In this document: in pieces, positions 6,988-14,165 of the stretch
How the letters are laid out: each line of letters begins with the position of its first letter
How positions within the stretch are numbered: position 1 is the stretch's first letter
Assembly (NCBI GenBank): GCA_021151525.1
Contig: JAGKXD010000097.1
Span: 1-16,604 of the forward strand
From: Cellvibrionaceae bacterium
Lineage (GTDB): Bacteria; Pseudomonadota; Gammaproteobacteria; Pseudomonadales; Cellvibrionaceae
Length of the DNA: 16,604 nt
Direction: 5' to 3'
Program-made: the position numbers and the translations under genes
The notes under the pieces: generated by a model
Seen by the model: only the letters and a program-made list of their open reading frames with translations
Databases searched by the model: none
What the model was told of the DNA's origin: nothing

Positions 6988-7989
6988 TTAAAGGATGCGT
7001 TTTCGATGCAAAATCGTCAGCGAGCCAATAACCGCAATAATCATTAAAAAGATTACCCACCAAAAACCAGATGGATCGTCTTGCCCCCAAGGCAGGCCAC
7101 CGGTATTCATACCAAAAATACCGGTGATCAAATTAATGGGTAGTAGTGTCACAGTCACTATCGACAGCACGTAGAGATTGCGGTTAGTCGCTTCACTCAT
7201 GCGGCCCGCAATTTCTTCTTGCAGCAGGCGCGTGCGCTCCTGGACTAATTCTAAATCTTGAATCGTAGATTCAAGTTGCTCCACAGCTTGGCGCAATTCG
7301 GAGATGTCATGCTGGCTCCAGCGCGCTATATGAGGCATTGCGTGTTGGAGTGCTTGGCGGTTGGCGCTGAGGTGGCGTCTAAGGCGCGCAAGCAAACGGC
7401 GAATGCGTCCCAACTCACTGCCTTGGTTGTGTAAATGCCCTGCAAGAATTTGGTCTTCGGCATCGTCAACGTGCGTGTTGAGGTTTTTGATGACGCTGTG
7501 CATGGAATCGACAATGTCGTAAATCAAGCGTGCAAACAAATCCAGCGAGTTCGCAAAAGCCATCCCTTCAAACAATTCGTGGCGCAGGCGGTCAACCGAT
7601 TTAAGTGGGTGGCCGCGGCCGGTAATTAAACGCTCGTTATCGAGATACAAACGCAAAACGCCCAGCTCTTCGGGGTCGTCTTTAAAATCGTGAAATAAAT
7701 CGCCAATGATCAATGCTAAGCTATGGTCAAAATTTTCGCTGCGGATGTGGGTGTCACTATCAAGCAGTAATTCCCGTGCATCCTCGGGGATAAGTGAGCA
7801 GGCATTAATCCATTGGGTTGCGCGAGTATCTGCAAGATTGAAATGCAGCCAGTGCGGTTCGTGCGGAAGCTCGCTGCGTTTGTCGGCAGCGTAAAGTTTT
7901 AGCGGTTGCGGTTTATGGATTGCATCCAAGCGAAACCCACAAATCAAACCGCCGTTGTCCGGAATATTTACTGTTGGCGTGAAATGCAT
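6988..7989 (-). CDS. zntB: CorA/ZntB-family divalent metal transporter
   Basis: This 333-residue inner-membrane protein is of the CorA superfamily and most like ZntB, which carries Zn2+. The N-terminal two thirds is the cytoplasmic funnel domain, with the long charged helix DDAEDQILAGH...RIRRLLARLRRHLSANRQAL. Two C-terminal membrane segments follow, at about 270-292 (NLYVLSIVTVTLLPINLITG) and about 309-327. Between them sits the pore-mouth signature GMN (293-295), here in the ZntB-like context GIFGMNTGGLPW. A short basic tail (HRKRIL) ends the protein. Length and topology are normal for the family. Substrate and direction of transport are inferred. It is divergent from the esterase gene, with a 73-bp shared promoter region. 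Confidence 0.88.
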   Translation of the reverse strand: MHFTPTVNIPDNGGLICGFRLDAIHKPQPLKLYAADKRSELPHEPHWLHFNLADTRATQWINACSLIPEDARELLLDSDTHIRSENFDHSLALIIGDLFHDFKDDPEELGVLRLYLDNERLITGRGHPLKSVDRLRHELFEGMAFANSLDLFARLIYDIVDSMHSVIKNLNTHVDDAEDQILAGHLHNQGSELGRIRRLLARLRRHLSANRQALQHAMPHIARWSQHDISELRQAVEQLESTIQDLELVQERTRLLQEEIAGRMSEATNRNLYVLSIVTVTLLPINLITGIFGMNTGGLPWGQDDPSGFWWVIFLMIIAVIGSLTILHRKRIL

Positions 7990-8009
7990 AGTCCAACCAG
8001 TTTATGACA

Positions 8010-8038
8010 TCTATATAACAAATTTGTGACATGGCCAA
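8010..8038 (-). promoter_or_regulatory. Candidate sigma70 promoter of the zntB-like gene
   Basis: The minus strand has TTGGCC (8038-8033), a 17-bp spacer and TATAGA (8015-8010), giving +1 near 8003 and a leader of about 14 nt before ATG 7989. A direct repeat TGACAT (plus strand, 8005-8010 and 8027-8032, 22 bp apart) overlaps it. This is a prediction from spacing and consensus only. Confidence 0.4.
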
Positions 8039-8062
8039 GACTCCATTTTTAAAGGAAATACT

Positions 8063-8731
8063 ATGAATTATTTACCCTGCATTGAAGTGCAATCCAATCC
8101 AAAAATTGCTGCATCGGCATCCGTAATTTGGTTGCATGGTTTGGGCGCGGATGGCAATGATTTTGCTCCTTTAGCGCGTGAACTGCATTTGCCGGAGAAT
8201 ATAAATGTGCGTTTTATTTTTCCCAATGCGCCGGAAATTCCCGTCACCGTAAACAACGGTTATGTGATGCCCGCTTGGTACGATATTTTTGAATTGACTC
8301 TGGATCGCAAAATAGATGTTGCGCAATTACGTGCAAGTGCAGAAAAAGTACAGGCATTAATTGAGCGTGAAATTGAACGCGGTGTGCCGAGTGAAAACAT
8401 TATTATCGCTGGTTTTTCGCAGGGCGGGGCAGTTGCTTATGAAGCGGCGTTAAGTTATGGAAAGCCTTTGGCTGGTTTGTTGGCCTTATCAACTTATTTT
8501 GCGACCACTGAAACTTTGGTGAAAAATGTTGCAAATAAACAGATCCCAATTTTAATTCAGCATGGTTCGGGGGATTTTGTGGTGGATGAAGTTTTGGGAC
8601 AGCGTGCTTATCGTGAATTATCGGATCGTGGTTATAGTGTGAAATATGAAACTTATAACATGGATCATACGGTTTGTGCGGAGCAGGTGGATGATATTCG
8701 GGAGTGGTTGTTGGAGAGGATTAATTCTTGA
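8063..8731 (+). CDS. Carboxylesterase / acyl-protein-thioesterase-like alpha/beta hydrolase
   Basis: This 222-residue cytosolic hydrolase is of the phospholipase/carboxylesterase (Abhydrolase_2) family, which includes bacterial esterase EstB and eukaryotic acyl-protein thioesterases. The oxyanion block VIWLHGLGADGNDF lies at 21-34, and NAPEIPVTVNNGYVMPAWYD (55-74) is typical of the family. The nucleophile elbow GFSQGG places Ser119; Asp171 (HGSGDFVVD) and His202 (MDHTVC) complete the triad. All catalytic residues are present and the length is normal. The natural substrate is unknown, probably short-chain esters or thioesters. AAAGGA lies seven bases before ATG 8063. The gene converges with the GH84 gene, with a palindromic repeat between them. 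Confidence 0.9.
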   Translation: MNYLPCIEVQSNPKIAASASVIWLHGLGADGNDFAPLARELHLPENINVRFIFPNAPEIPVTVNNGYVMPAWYDIFELTLDRKIDVAQLRASAEKVQALIEREIERGVPSENIIIAGFSQGGAVAYEAALSYGKPLAGLLALSTYFATTETLVKNVANKQIPILIQHGSGDFVVDEVLGQRAYRELSDRGYSVKYETYNMDHTVCAEQVDDIREWLLERINS

Positions 8732-8787
8732 CTCAATGCTTGGCTCGCTCATTCTAAGCGTGTGGTAAAAGGTTGTAATTTTTTGAA

Positions 8788-8826
8788 GGGAGTCGTCATC
8801 CCCGCTACGCGAGGATGACGACTCCC
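8788..8826. repeat. Palindromic extragenic repeat, short copy
   Basis: Perfect 14-bp arms GGGAGTCGTCATCC (8788-8801) and GGATGACGACTCCC (8813-8826) flank the 11-base centre CCGCTACGCGA. It sits between the convergent esterase and GH84 genes, where the hairpin could also end transcription. The left arm is identical to the left end of the longer element at 16379-16533. The right portion matches that element's right end with one difference over about 27 bases, so both belong to one repeat family. Confidence 0.85.
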
Positions 8827-8851
8827 TATTTAATTGCACAAAGCGTAAGTA

Positions 8852-9928
8852 TTAAGTCAAACACGCCGGATCAAATGTATACCCACCATTCAGCCAATCA
8901 ATAATTTCTACACAAAAAGGATTTGCGGGAAATGCTGAGTAACGCTGCAACAATTCCGCTTTTTCTTCCTCGCTTATCTTCGCCAGTCCTTTATCTTGCA
9001 ATAGCGATAAATCCTGCAGCAAAGCCTGTGCTAATTCTTCACCACAAAGGTTTGCCGCCAGCTCTACAAACACTTTTTCAGGATTGTAACTATCTCGCTC
9101 GCGATATGCATGCGGCAGTGACGCTAGAGGAATTTGCGAAAGCCAAGGTTGATTCATTGGATTCAGTGCGTGCCCCGAAACATGATGTTGAATTTGGCTA
9201 TGCGATTGATTCATTGCACGCAACTGCAACAAATTGGATTTTGAAGCGCTATCGTTAACGGGGTAGTTATCCCATAAAAAAGGTTTGCGACCTAAAAGCT
9301 CTTCAACTTGTGTGAGGTGATGAACGGAATATTCGGTAGAGCAAACTTTTTCGCCTGTCCAAAAAATATCAATTTCTTTATCGAGGTTCTTATTTAAATC
9401 CTGCCAATAATTTTCCGGCATTTTGCCAAACACTTTTTCGAGTACGGGATCAAAACTGTAATAGGTCGGGCAAAAAATAATACGCTTAGCATTGCTCACA
9501 GCGGCAACGTCATGCATGTAATCAATTTGCAAGTTGGCAAGGTTGGGAATGTCGCCGCGCATGTCGTCAAACAGTAAACACAAAATATCGGGCGCTATAT
9601 CATTAATGTGTTTTACGCGTTCAATTAATCGTGAGCGATTGTCGCGGGTGTTGTCGATATAGATTTCATGTGGGCTTAGGCCAATACCAAAATTTATATT
9701 CGCTGCACGATAAGTTTCGCGTAGTTGAAATAAAGATTGTTTCATTTCCGAAGGCCAATCTTGTTGCCAGGTTTTGCGCAAAAACTTGTCGTCTTTTGGT
9801 GCGTAGATGTAAAAGTTGAACTCATTTAGTGCAAGAAATTTTGCGTAGCTTTCGCGCTCCTCCCATGACCAGCTGCGGCCAAAAAAGCCTTCAATTATCC
9901 CTAGTGTTGGTGTGCTTATTGTGTTCAC
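8852..9928 (-). CDS. GH84 beta-N-acetylglucosaminidase (O-GlcNAcase-like), no signal peptide
   Basis: This 358-residue protein is essentially a lone glycoside hydrolase family 84 catalytic TIM barrel (NAGidase). Family blocks visible are GIIEGFFGRSWSWEER (10-25), FNFYIYAPKDDKFLRKTW (37-54), GIGLSPHE, the catalytic Asp pair in CLLFDDMRGD (Asp121, Asp122), DIFWTGEKVCS and FLWDNYPVND. GH84 enzymes use substrate-assisted catalysis with an adjacent Asp pair and remove GlcNAc from glycans or from O-GlcNAc proteins. There is no signal peptide, membrane anchor or carbohydrate-binding module, unlike many secreted bacterial members, so it is predicted to be cytoplasmic. The start is GTG 9928, with AAGG seven bases upstream. 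No ATG is available before the conserved EGFFG block. The physiological substrate is unknown. Confidence 0.88.
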   Translation of the reverse strand: MNTISTPTLGIIEGFFGRSWSWEERESYAKFLALNEFNFYIYAPKDDKFLRKTWQQDWPSEMKQSLFQLRETYRAANINFGIGLSPHEIYIDNTRDNRSRLIERVKHINDIAPDILCLLFDDMRGDIPNLANLQIDYMHDVAAVSNAKRIIFCPTYYSFDPVLEKVFGKMPENYWQDLNKNLDKEIDIFWTGEKVCSTEYSVHHLTQVEELLGRKPFLWDNYPVNDSASKSNLLQLRAMNQSHSQIQHHVSGHALNPMNQPWLSQIPLASLPHAYRERDSYNPEKVFVELAANLCGEELAQALLQDLSLLQDKGLAKISEEEKAELLQRYSAFPANPFCVEIIDWLNGGYTFDPACLT

Positions 9929-10275
9929 AAATTAGCCTTATTTTTGATTTGTTTCGGTGCTGAGTCTAATTCTTAAAAAAAGCGAAATATAGCGGCAATT
10001 TTTAGCCCTGTTTTGGGCTTTCCGGGCGGCGCTTTAATTGACACCCCTAGACCATCTGCCTATCATAGCGGCCTTTTTGCGCCTCACCTATTTCCATGAA
10101 TCAGAGTCCTTTTTCGTCTCCAGAAAAGGGTATGCCGGTTAGGTTAGCGCCAAAAATCTTATCTTTATCGTCCAAGTTTTATCGTAAAGGGGGCACTTAG
10201 ACCGCCTGACGATGCATCACCACCACAATGGGAATCAACTAATGCGCGTTTGTTATTGTCTTTCGGGAGCGATAA
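9929..10275. other. Non-coding region with the pgi promoter and a long leader
   Basis: This 347-bp stretch lies between the divergent GH84 and pgi genes. It holds a consensus-like plus-strand promoter at 10038-10066, which implies a leader of about 200 nt before pgi. A 34-codon ORF (10095-10199) lies inside the leader but lacks a ribosome binding site. A small hairpin AGCCC-TGTTTT-GGGCT (10004-10019) lies upstream of the promoter. I see no terminator in the leader that would mark a riboswitch. Confidence 0.5.
10038..10066 (+). promoter_or_regulatory. Strong sigma70-type promoter upstream of pgi
   Basis: TTGACA at 10038-10043 is a perfect -35. It is followed by exactly 17 bp and TATCAT at 10061-10066 (four of six matches to TATAAT). 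Transcription should start near 10073 and run toward pgi, leaving a 5' leader of about 203 nt. Orientation and spacing support pgi as the target. Confidence 0.7.
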
Positions 10276-11940
10276 ATGGCTAATCTGCAAAGCTTTTCTC
10301 GTCCAACTGATTTACCTTCATGGGCTACCCTGACTGCCCATGCTCAGCAGCTTAAAACCCGTCATATCAAAGAATTGTTCGCCGAAGATGATGGCCGTTT
10401 TAACAAATTCTCGATTGAACTCCCTCGCATTCTGTTCGACTACTCCAAAAACTTGATTACTGACGAAACCAAAGCCGCATTGCTGGCCTTGGCCAAAGAG
10501 TCTGATATTGAGGCTTGGCGCGGCAAGATGTTTGGTGGCGAGCATATTAATGCCACCGAAGACCGCGCAGTTATGCACGTTGCCTTACGCGATAAATCAT
10601 CTAACCCCATTATGATCGATGGCGTAGATGCTCGCCCAGCTATTGATGCTGAGCTTGAGCGCATGCGCAAGCTGTCTGAAAAGGTTCGCTCTGGTGAGTG
10701 GAAGGGGTATACCGGCAAGGCGATTACCGATGTAGTGAGCATCGGCATCGGCGGTTCTAACCTTGGCCCTTTAATGGTGACCGAAGCGCTTAAAGCCTAC
10801 GGCAGCAAATCCTTGAAGATGCATTACGTCTCCAATGTGGATGGCGTGCAGATTGCAGAAGTATTGGAAGGCTTGAATCCCGAAACCGTGTTGTTCGTGA
10901 TCTCCTCCAAAACCTTCACCACCCAAGAAACCATGACCAACGCTAAAACTGCGGAACAGTGGTTTATGGCGGCGGCGAAAGATCACGGCGCTATCGCCAA
11001 GCATTTTGTGGCTGTATCGACCAACCGCAAGCTGGTTACTGCTTTTGGTATCGCTGAAGAAAACATTTTTGATATGTGGGATTGGGTCGGCGGTCGCTTC
11101 TCCTTGTGGTCTGCGATAGGTTTGCCAATTGCTATATCTTTAGGTTTTGAAGGTTTTACTGAGTTGCTGCAAGGCGCTTATGAAATGGATCTGCATTTCC
11201 AGCAAGCGCCTTTAGAGAAAAATGCTCCGGTCATGATGGCCCTGGTGGGTATTTGGAACCGCAACTTCCTTGGCTATCCAGCGCAAGCGCTTTTGCCTTA
11301 TGACCAATGCTTGCATCGTTTCCCTGCGTATATGCAACAGGCGGAAATGGAATCGAATGGTAAACACGTCAACTGGGCGGGCGAGCCCATCAGCTACGGC
11401 AGTGTACCGCTGGTATGGGGTGAGGTTGGTATCAACGGCCAGCACGCTTTCTACCAAATGTTGCACCAAGGTACTGATATTATTCCTGCTGACTTTATTG
11501 GTTCTGTATCGCCAAATGTGTCTGTTGACGGTCACCACGATGCATTGATGGCGAACTTCTTCGCGCAAACTCAAGCCTTGATGCAAGGTATTGATGCAAA
11601 TCAGGTGCGCAAAGAGCTGACTGCAAAAGGCGTAAGCGCCGAGCGTATTGAAGAAATCGTTGAGCACAAAGTACACAAGGGTAATCGTCCAACCAACACT
11701 TTATTGTTGCCGCAAATTGACGCTAAAACTCTGGGTGCTTTGATTGCGCTCTATGAACACAAGATTTTTGTGCAGGGTATTGTTTGGCGCATTCACTCGT
11801 TTGATCAGTGGGGTGTGGAGTTGGGCAAGGTGTTGGCATCTGGCATTCAGCCTGAGTTGGCGGCAGATTCCAAGATAAATCCAGCGCACGATGCTTCAAC
11901 TCGTCATTTGATTGCGTTTTACAAAAACGCCAAAAAATAA
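10276..11940 (+). CDS. pgi: Glucose-6-phosphate isomerase
   Basis: This 554-residue cytosolic enzyme interconverts glucose-6-P and fructose-6-P. It is collinear with E. coli Pgi (549) with an offset of four residues. Signatures are SIGIGGSNLGP (155-165), SSKTFTTQETMTNAKT (210-225), PYDQCLHRFPAYMQQAEMES (341-360), GINGQHAFYQMLHQGT and SFDQWGVELGKVLASGI. The catalytic residues Glu359, His390 and Lys518 are all present (E. coli 355, 386 and 514). Start ATG 10276 is preceded by GGGAG. It is the first of four same-strand genes of glucose-6-P metabolism, but the 302-bp gap and the hairpin after it suggest that edd is transcribed separately. In an organism using the Entner-Doudoroff route, Pgi can also run backwards to feed glucose-6-P to Zwf. 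Confidence 0.97.
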   Translation: MANLQSFSRPTDLPSWATLTAHAQQLKTRHIKELFAEDDGRFNKFSIELPRILFDYSKNLITDETKAALLALAKESDIEAWRGKMFGGEHINATEDRAVMHVALRDKSSNPIMIDGVDARPAIDAELERMRKLSEKVRSGEWKGYTGKAITDVVSIGIGGSNLGPLMVTEALKAYGSKSLKMHYVSNVDGVQIAEVLEGLNPETVLFVISSKTFTTQETMTNAKTAEQWFMAAAKDHGAIAKHFVAVSTNRKLVTAFGIAEENIFDMWDWVGGRFSLWSAIGLPIAISLGFEGFTELLQGAYEMDLHFQQAPLEKNAPVMMALVGIWNRNFLGYPAQALLPYDQCLHRFPAYMQQAEMESNGKHVNWAGEPISYGSVPLVWGEVGINGQHAFYQMLHQGTDIIPADFIGSVSPNVSVDGHHDALMANFFAQTQALMQGIDANQVRKELTAKGVSAERIEEIVEHKVHKGNRPTNTLLLPQIDAKTLGALIALYEHKIFVQGIVWRIHSFDQWGVELGKVLASGIQPELAADSKINPAHDASTRHLIAFYKNAKK

Positions 11941-12242
11941 GCCTGACTTTAGTGAGTAGACCCGCATAGTGCGGGTCGGCTTTGGCAATTGCAGTCTATG
12001 TAACCAGCGAAGCTCGGTAACATTTACTGGTGTTAATACTAGCCGGTGAAAGCATTGATCTGCGTTTGCCGTTACAATAGTCGCCTGTACTTTATGTAGC
12101 AGCCTCTTAAAGGGTAGCTATAAAAGATATTAGGGTGGCCGCCTCGAGCGGCTTGCCTTACAGCATTTCCGTCGTTGCCTAGCTTGCGCTTCATATAAAG
12201 CAAGCAGCCAATGAAAGCAGACTCAACAACAAGTGGTATGCC
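11941..12242. other. Non-coding region between pgi and edd
   Basis: This 302-bp stretch begins with a hairpin after pgi (separate entry). It also contains a GCCGC-N5-GCGGC hairpin (12138-12152) and a dyad GCTTGC-N12-GCAAGC (12182-12205). The edd promoter should be here, but only weak matches are visible: a TATAAA at 12119-12124 and a TACAAT at 12073-12078, neither with a good -35 at normal spacing. I found no clear HexR palindrome. No small ORF of note. Confidence 0.45.
11959..11977 (+). terminator. Weak terminator-like hairpin after pgi
   Basis: GACCCGCA-TAG-TGCGGGTC is a perfect 8-bp GC-rich stem that starts 19 bases after the pgi stop. The following sequence (GGCTTTGG) has only three T residues, so termination may be partial or the hairpin may protect the 3' end of the mRNA. 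Confidence 0.45.
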
Positions 12243-14057
12243 ATGACTGACTCAAGACTTATCGAAATTACCAACCGAATTATCGAAAAAAGCCGTGATA
12301 CCCGCGCTGCTTACCTTGCCAAAGTGCAGAAATCGCGCAGATCTGGCCCTTCTCGTCATCATTTAGGTTGCGCGAACTTGGCTCACGGTTTTGCTGCTTG
12401 TAATGATGCCGATAAGGTCGCTCTGGCCGAAGGTCAGGCGGGCAACTTGGGTGTTGTATCTGCCTACAATGAAATGCTTTCCGCTCACGTTCCCTACGGA
12501 GAATATTTGGAGCCTATTAAAAAGGCAGCTCATGAAGTGGGCATGACGGCGCAAATGGCCGGTGGCGTACCTGCTATGTGTGATGGTGTGACCCAAGGCT
12601 TTGCGGGCATGGACTTGTCCCTGTTCAGCCGCGATGTTATCGCCATGTCCACCGCGATTGCTTTGTCGCACGATATGTTTGATGGCGCTTTGTGTCTCGG
12701 TGTTTGCGATAAGATCGTTCCCGGTTTGGCGATGGGTGCTTTGTCATTCGGCCAATTGCCGATCATTTTCGTCCCTGCGGGCCCAATGACTCCGGGCTTG
12801 CCTAATGCTGAAAAAGCCAAGGCGCGCCAACTCTTTGCTGAAGGCAAGGTTGGTCGTAAAGAATTGCTGGCTGCTGAAAGCGCGTCTTACCACAGTGCAG
12901 GTACTTGCACGTTCTACGGTACTGCCAATAGCAACCAAATGCTGATGGAAATTATGGGCTTACATTTGCCCGGCAGCTCTTTCGTAAACCCTTACACTCC
13001 GCTGCGCGACGCTTTGACGCGTGAAGCTGTACATCAATTAGCACGTATTTCTGCGCCAGACAATTTCACTCCAATGGCTGAAATTGTCACCGAAAAATCG
13101 CTCGTGAACGGGATTGTCGGCTTGTTGGCGACTGGCGGTTCAACCAATCATGCTATGCACATTGTGGCCATCGCCCGCGCTGCTGGCGTGATTATCGATT
13201 GGCAAGATCTCAGTGATTTGTCTGATATAATCCCGCTCATGTGCCGTATCTACCCCAATGGTTTGGCGGATGTAAACCGCTTCCAAGCCGTAGGTGGTAT
13301 GGGCTTCCTGATGCGTGAACTGCGCGCGGTTGGCCTGCTGCATGATGATGTGAAGACGGTTATGGGTTCAGGCGGTTTGGCTCCCTACACTAAGGAGCCA
13401 TTCATCGATGGCGACAAGCTTGTTTGGCGAGATTCTCCAAGCGAAAGTTTGGACGACTCTGTTTTGCGTCCAGCCACCAAGCCATTCACCCCCGATGGTG
13501 GTATGCGTTTGCTGAAAGGTAATGTTGGTCGCTCGATTATTAAAGTGTCTGCTGTTAAAAACGAACATCGTAAAGTTACCGCTCCGGCAATCGTATTCCA
13601 CGCGCAGGAAGAAATGCAGGCTGCCTTCAAACGCGGCGAACTGGAAAAAGATTTTATCGCTGTGGTGCGCTTCCAGGGGCCAAAAGCCTGCGGTATGCCT
13701 GAATTGCACAAACTGACTCCACCGCTTGGCGTATTGCAAGATCGCGGCTTTAAAGTGGCATTGGTGACTGATGGTCGTATGTCTGGCGCGTCTGGTAAGA
13801 TCCCGGCCGCTATCCATATGTCGCCAGAGGCTTTGGATAATGGCGCTATTGGGCTTATCCAAAATGGCGACATGATTGAGCTCGATGCAGAAGCTGGCAC
13901 CTTGACCTTGTTGGTGAGCGATGAAGAGTTGAAAACTCGTCAATACGCCACTGCCGATTTGGCGGCAAACCATGAGGGAATGGGGCGCGAATTATTCGCA
14001 CCTCTACGTGCAACAGTCGGTAAAGCAGAAGAGGGCGCAACTGTTTTCAGTTGGTAA
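12243..14057 (+). CDS. edd: Phosphogluconate dehydratase (6-phosphogluconate dehydratase)
   Basis: This 604-residue protein (E. coli Edd 603) dehydrates 6-phosphogluconate to KDPG, the first committed Entner-Doudoroff step. It belongs to the IlvD/Edd family with an Fe-S cluster. The N-terminus (LIEITNRIIEKSRDTRAAYL) aligns with E. coli Edd from the first residues, which supports ATG 12243 although the ribosome binding site (AAGTGG) is weak. Conserved blocks are SAYNEMLSAHVPY (73-85), GGVPAMCDGVTQGFAGMDLS (107-126), GVCDKIVPG with Cys155, GTCTFYGTANSNQM with Cys222, ATGGSTNHAMHI, and DGRMSGASGKIPAAIH near the C-terminus. Cluster-type cysteines Cys113, Cys155 and Cys222 are present. It lies between pgi and zwf. 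The partner eda is not in the window. Confidence 0.96.
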   Translation: MTDSRLIEITNRIIEKSRDTRAAYLAKVQKSRRSGPSRHHLGCANLAHGFAACNDADKVALAEGQAGNLGVVSAYNEMLSAHVPYGEYLEPIKKAAHEVGMTAQMAGGVPAMCDGVTQGFAGMDLSLFSRDVIAMSTAIALSHDMFDGALCLGVCDKIVPGLAMGALSFGQLPIIFVPAGPMTPGLPNAEKAKARQLFAEGKVGRKELLAAESASYHSAGTCTFYGTANSNQMLMEIMGLHLPGSSFVNPYTPLRDALTREAVHQLARISAPDNFTPMAEIVTEKSLVNGIVGLLATGGSTNHAMHIVAIARAAGVIIDWQDLSDLSDIIPLMCRIYPNGLADVNRFQAVGGMGFLMRELRAVGLLHDDVKTVMGSGGLAPYTKEPFIDGDKLVWRDSPSESLDDSVLRPATKPFTPDGGMRLLKGNVGRSIIKVSAVKNEHRKVTAPAIVFHAQEEMQAAFKRGELEKDFIAVVRFQGPKACGMPELHKLTPPLGVLQDRGFKVALVTDGRMSGASGKIPAAIHMSPEALDNGAIGLIQNGDMIELDAEAGTLTLLVSDEELKTRQYATADLAANHEGMGRELFAPLRATVGKAEEGATVFSW

Positions 14058-14081
14058 GCCTTGCATAAAAACAGATAACGA

Positions 14082-14106
14082 TTGGTGGAGCTTTTTACTC
14101 CGCCAA
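14082..14106 (+). terminator. Hairpin between edd and zwf
   Basis: TTGGTGGAG (14082-14090) and CTCCGCCAA (14098-14106) form a 9-bp stem with one G-T pair and a 7-base loop (CTTTTTA). It lies 24 bp after the edd stop. No T-run follows, so it may attenuate or stabilise the transcript rather than end it fully. Confidence 0.35.
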
Positions 14107-14112
14107 CGCTCG

Positions 14113-14141
14113 TTGATTGAATCAGTATTTAGCAATATACA
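14113..14141 (+). promoter_or_regulatory. Candidate zwf promoter with direct repeats
   Basis: TTGATT (14113-14118), a 17-bp spacer and TATACA (14136-14141) form a plausible sigma70 promoter, with +1 near 14148, just before the AGGA ribosome binding site of zwf. The 8-mer AGTATTTA occurs at 14124-14131 in the spacer and again at 14145-14152 at the start point, 21 bp apart. This is a suitable layout for a repressor site. A prediction only. Confidence 0.45.
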
Positions 14142-14165
14142 GAAAGTATTTACAGGATAATCCTC

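Noticed and set aside
8788..8826. Dedicated rho-independent terminator of the esterase gene
   Set aside because: The arms match the ends of the 16379-16533 element, so it is better described as a repeat family member, though it may also terminate transcription; no T-run follows.
10095..10199. A 34-codon ORF inside the pgi leader as a leader peptide
   Set aside because: No ribosome binding site, no run of regulatory codons and no downstream attenuator hairpin visible.
11212..11676. A 154-codon minus-strand ORF within pgi, and similar long antisense ORFs within edd and zwf
   Set aside because: Shadows of highly conserved enzyme genes on the opposite strand, with no domain or ribosome binding site of their own.
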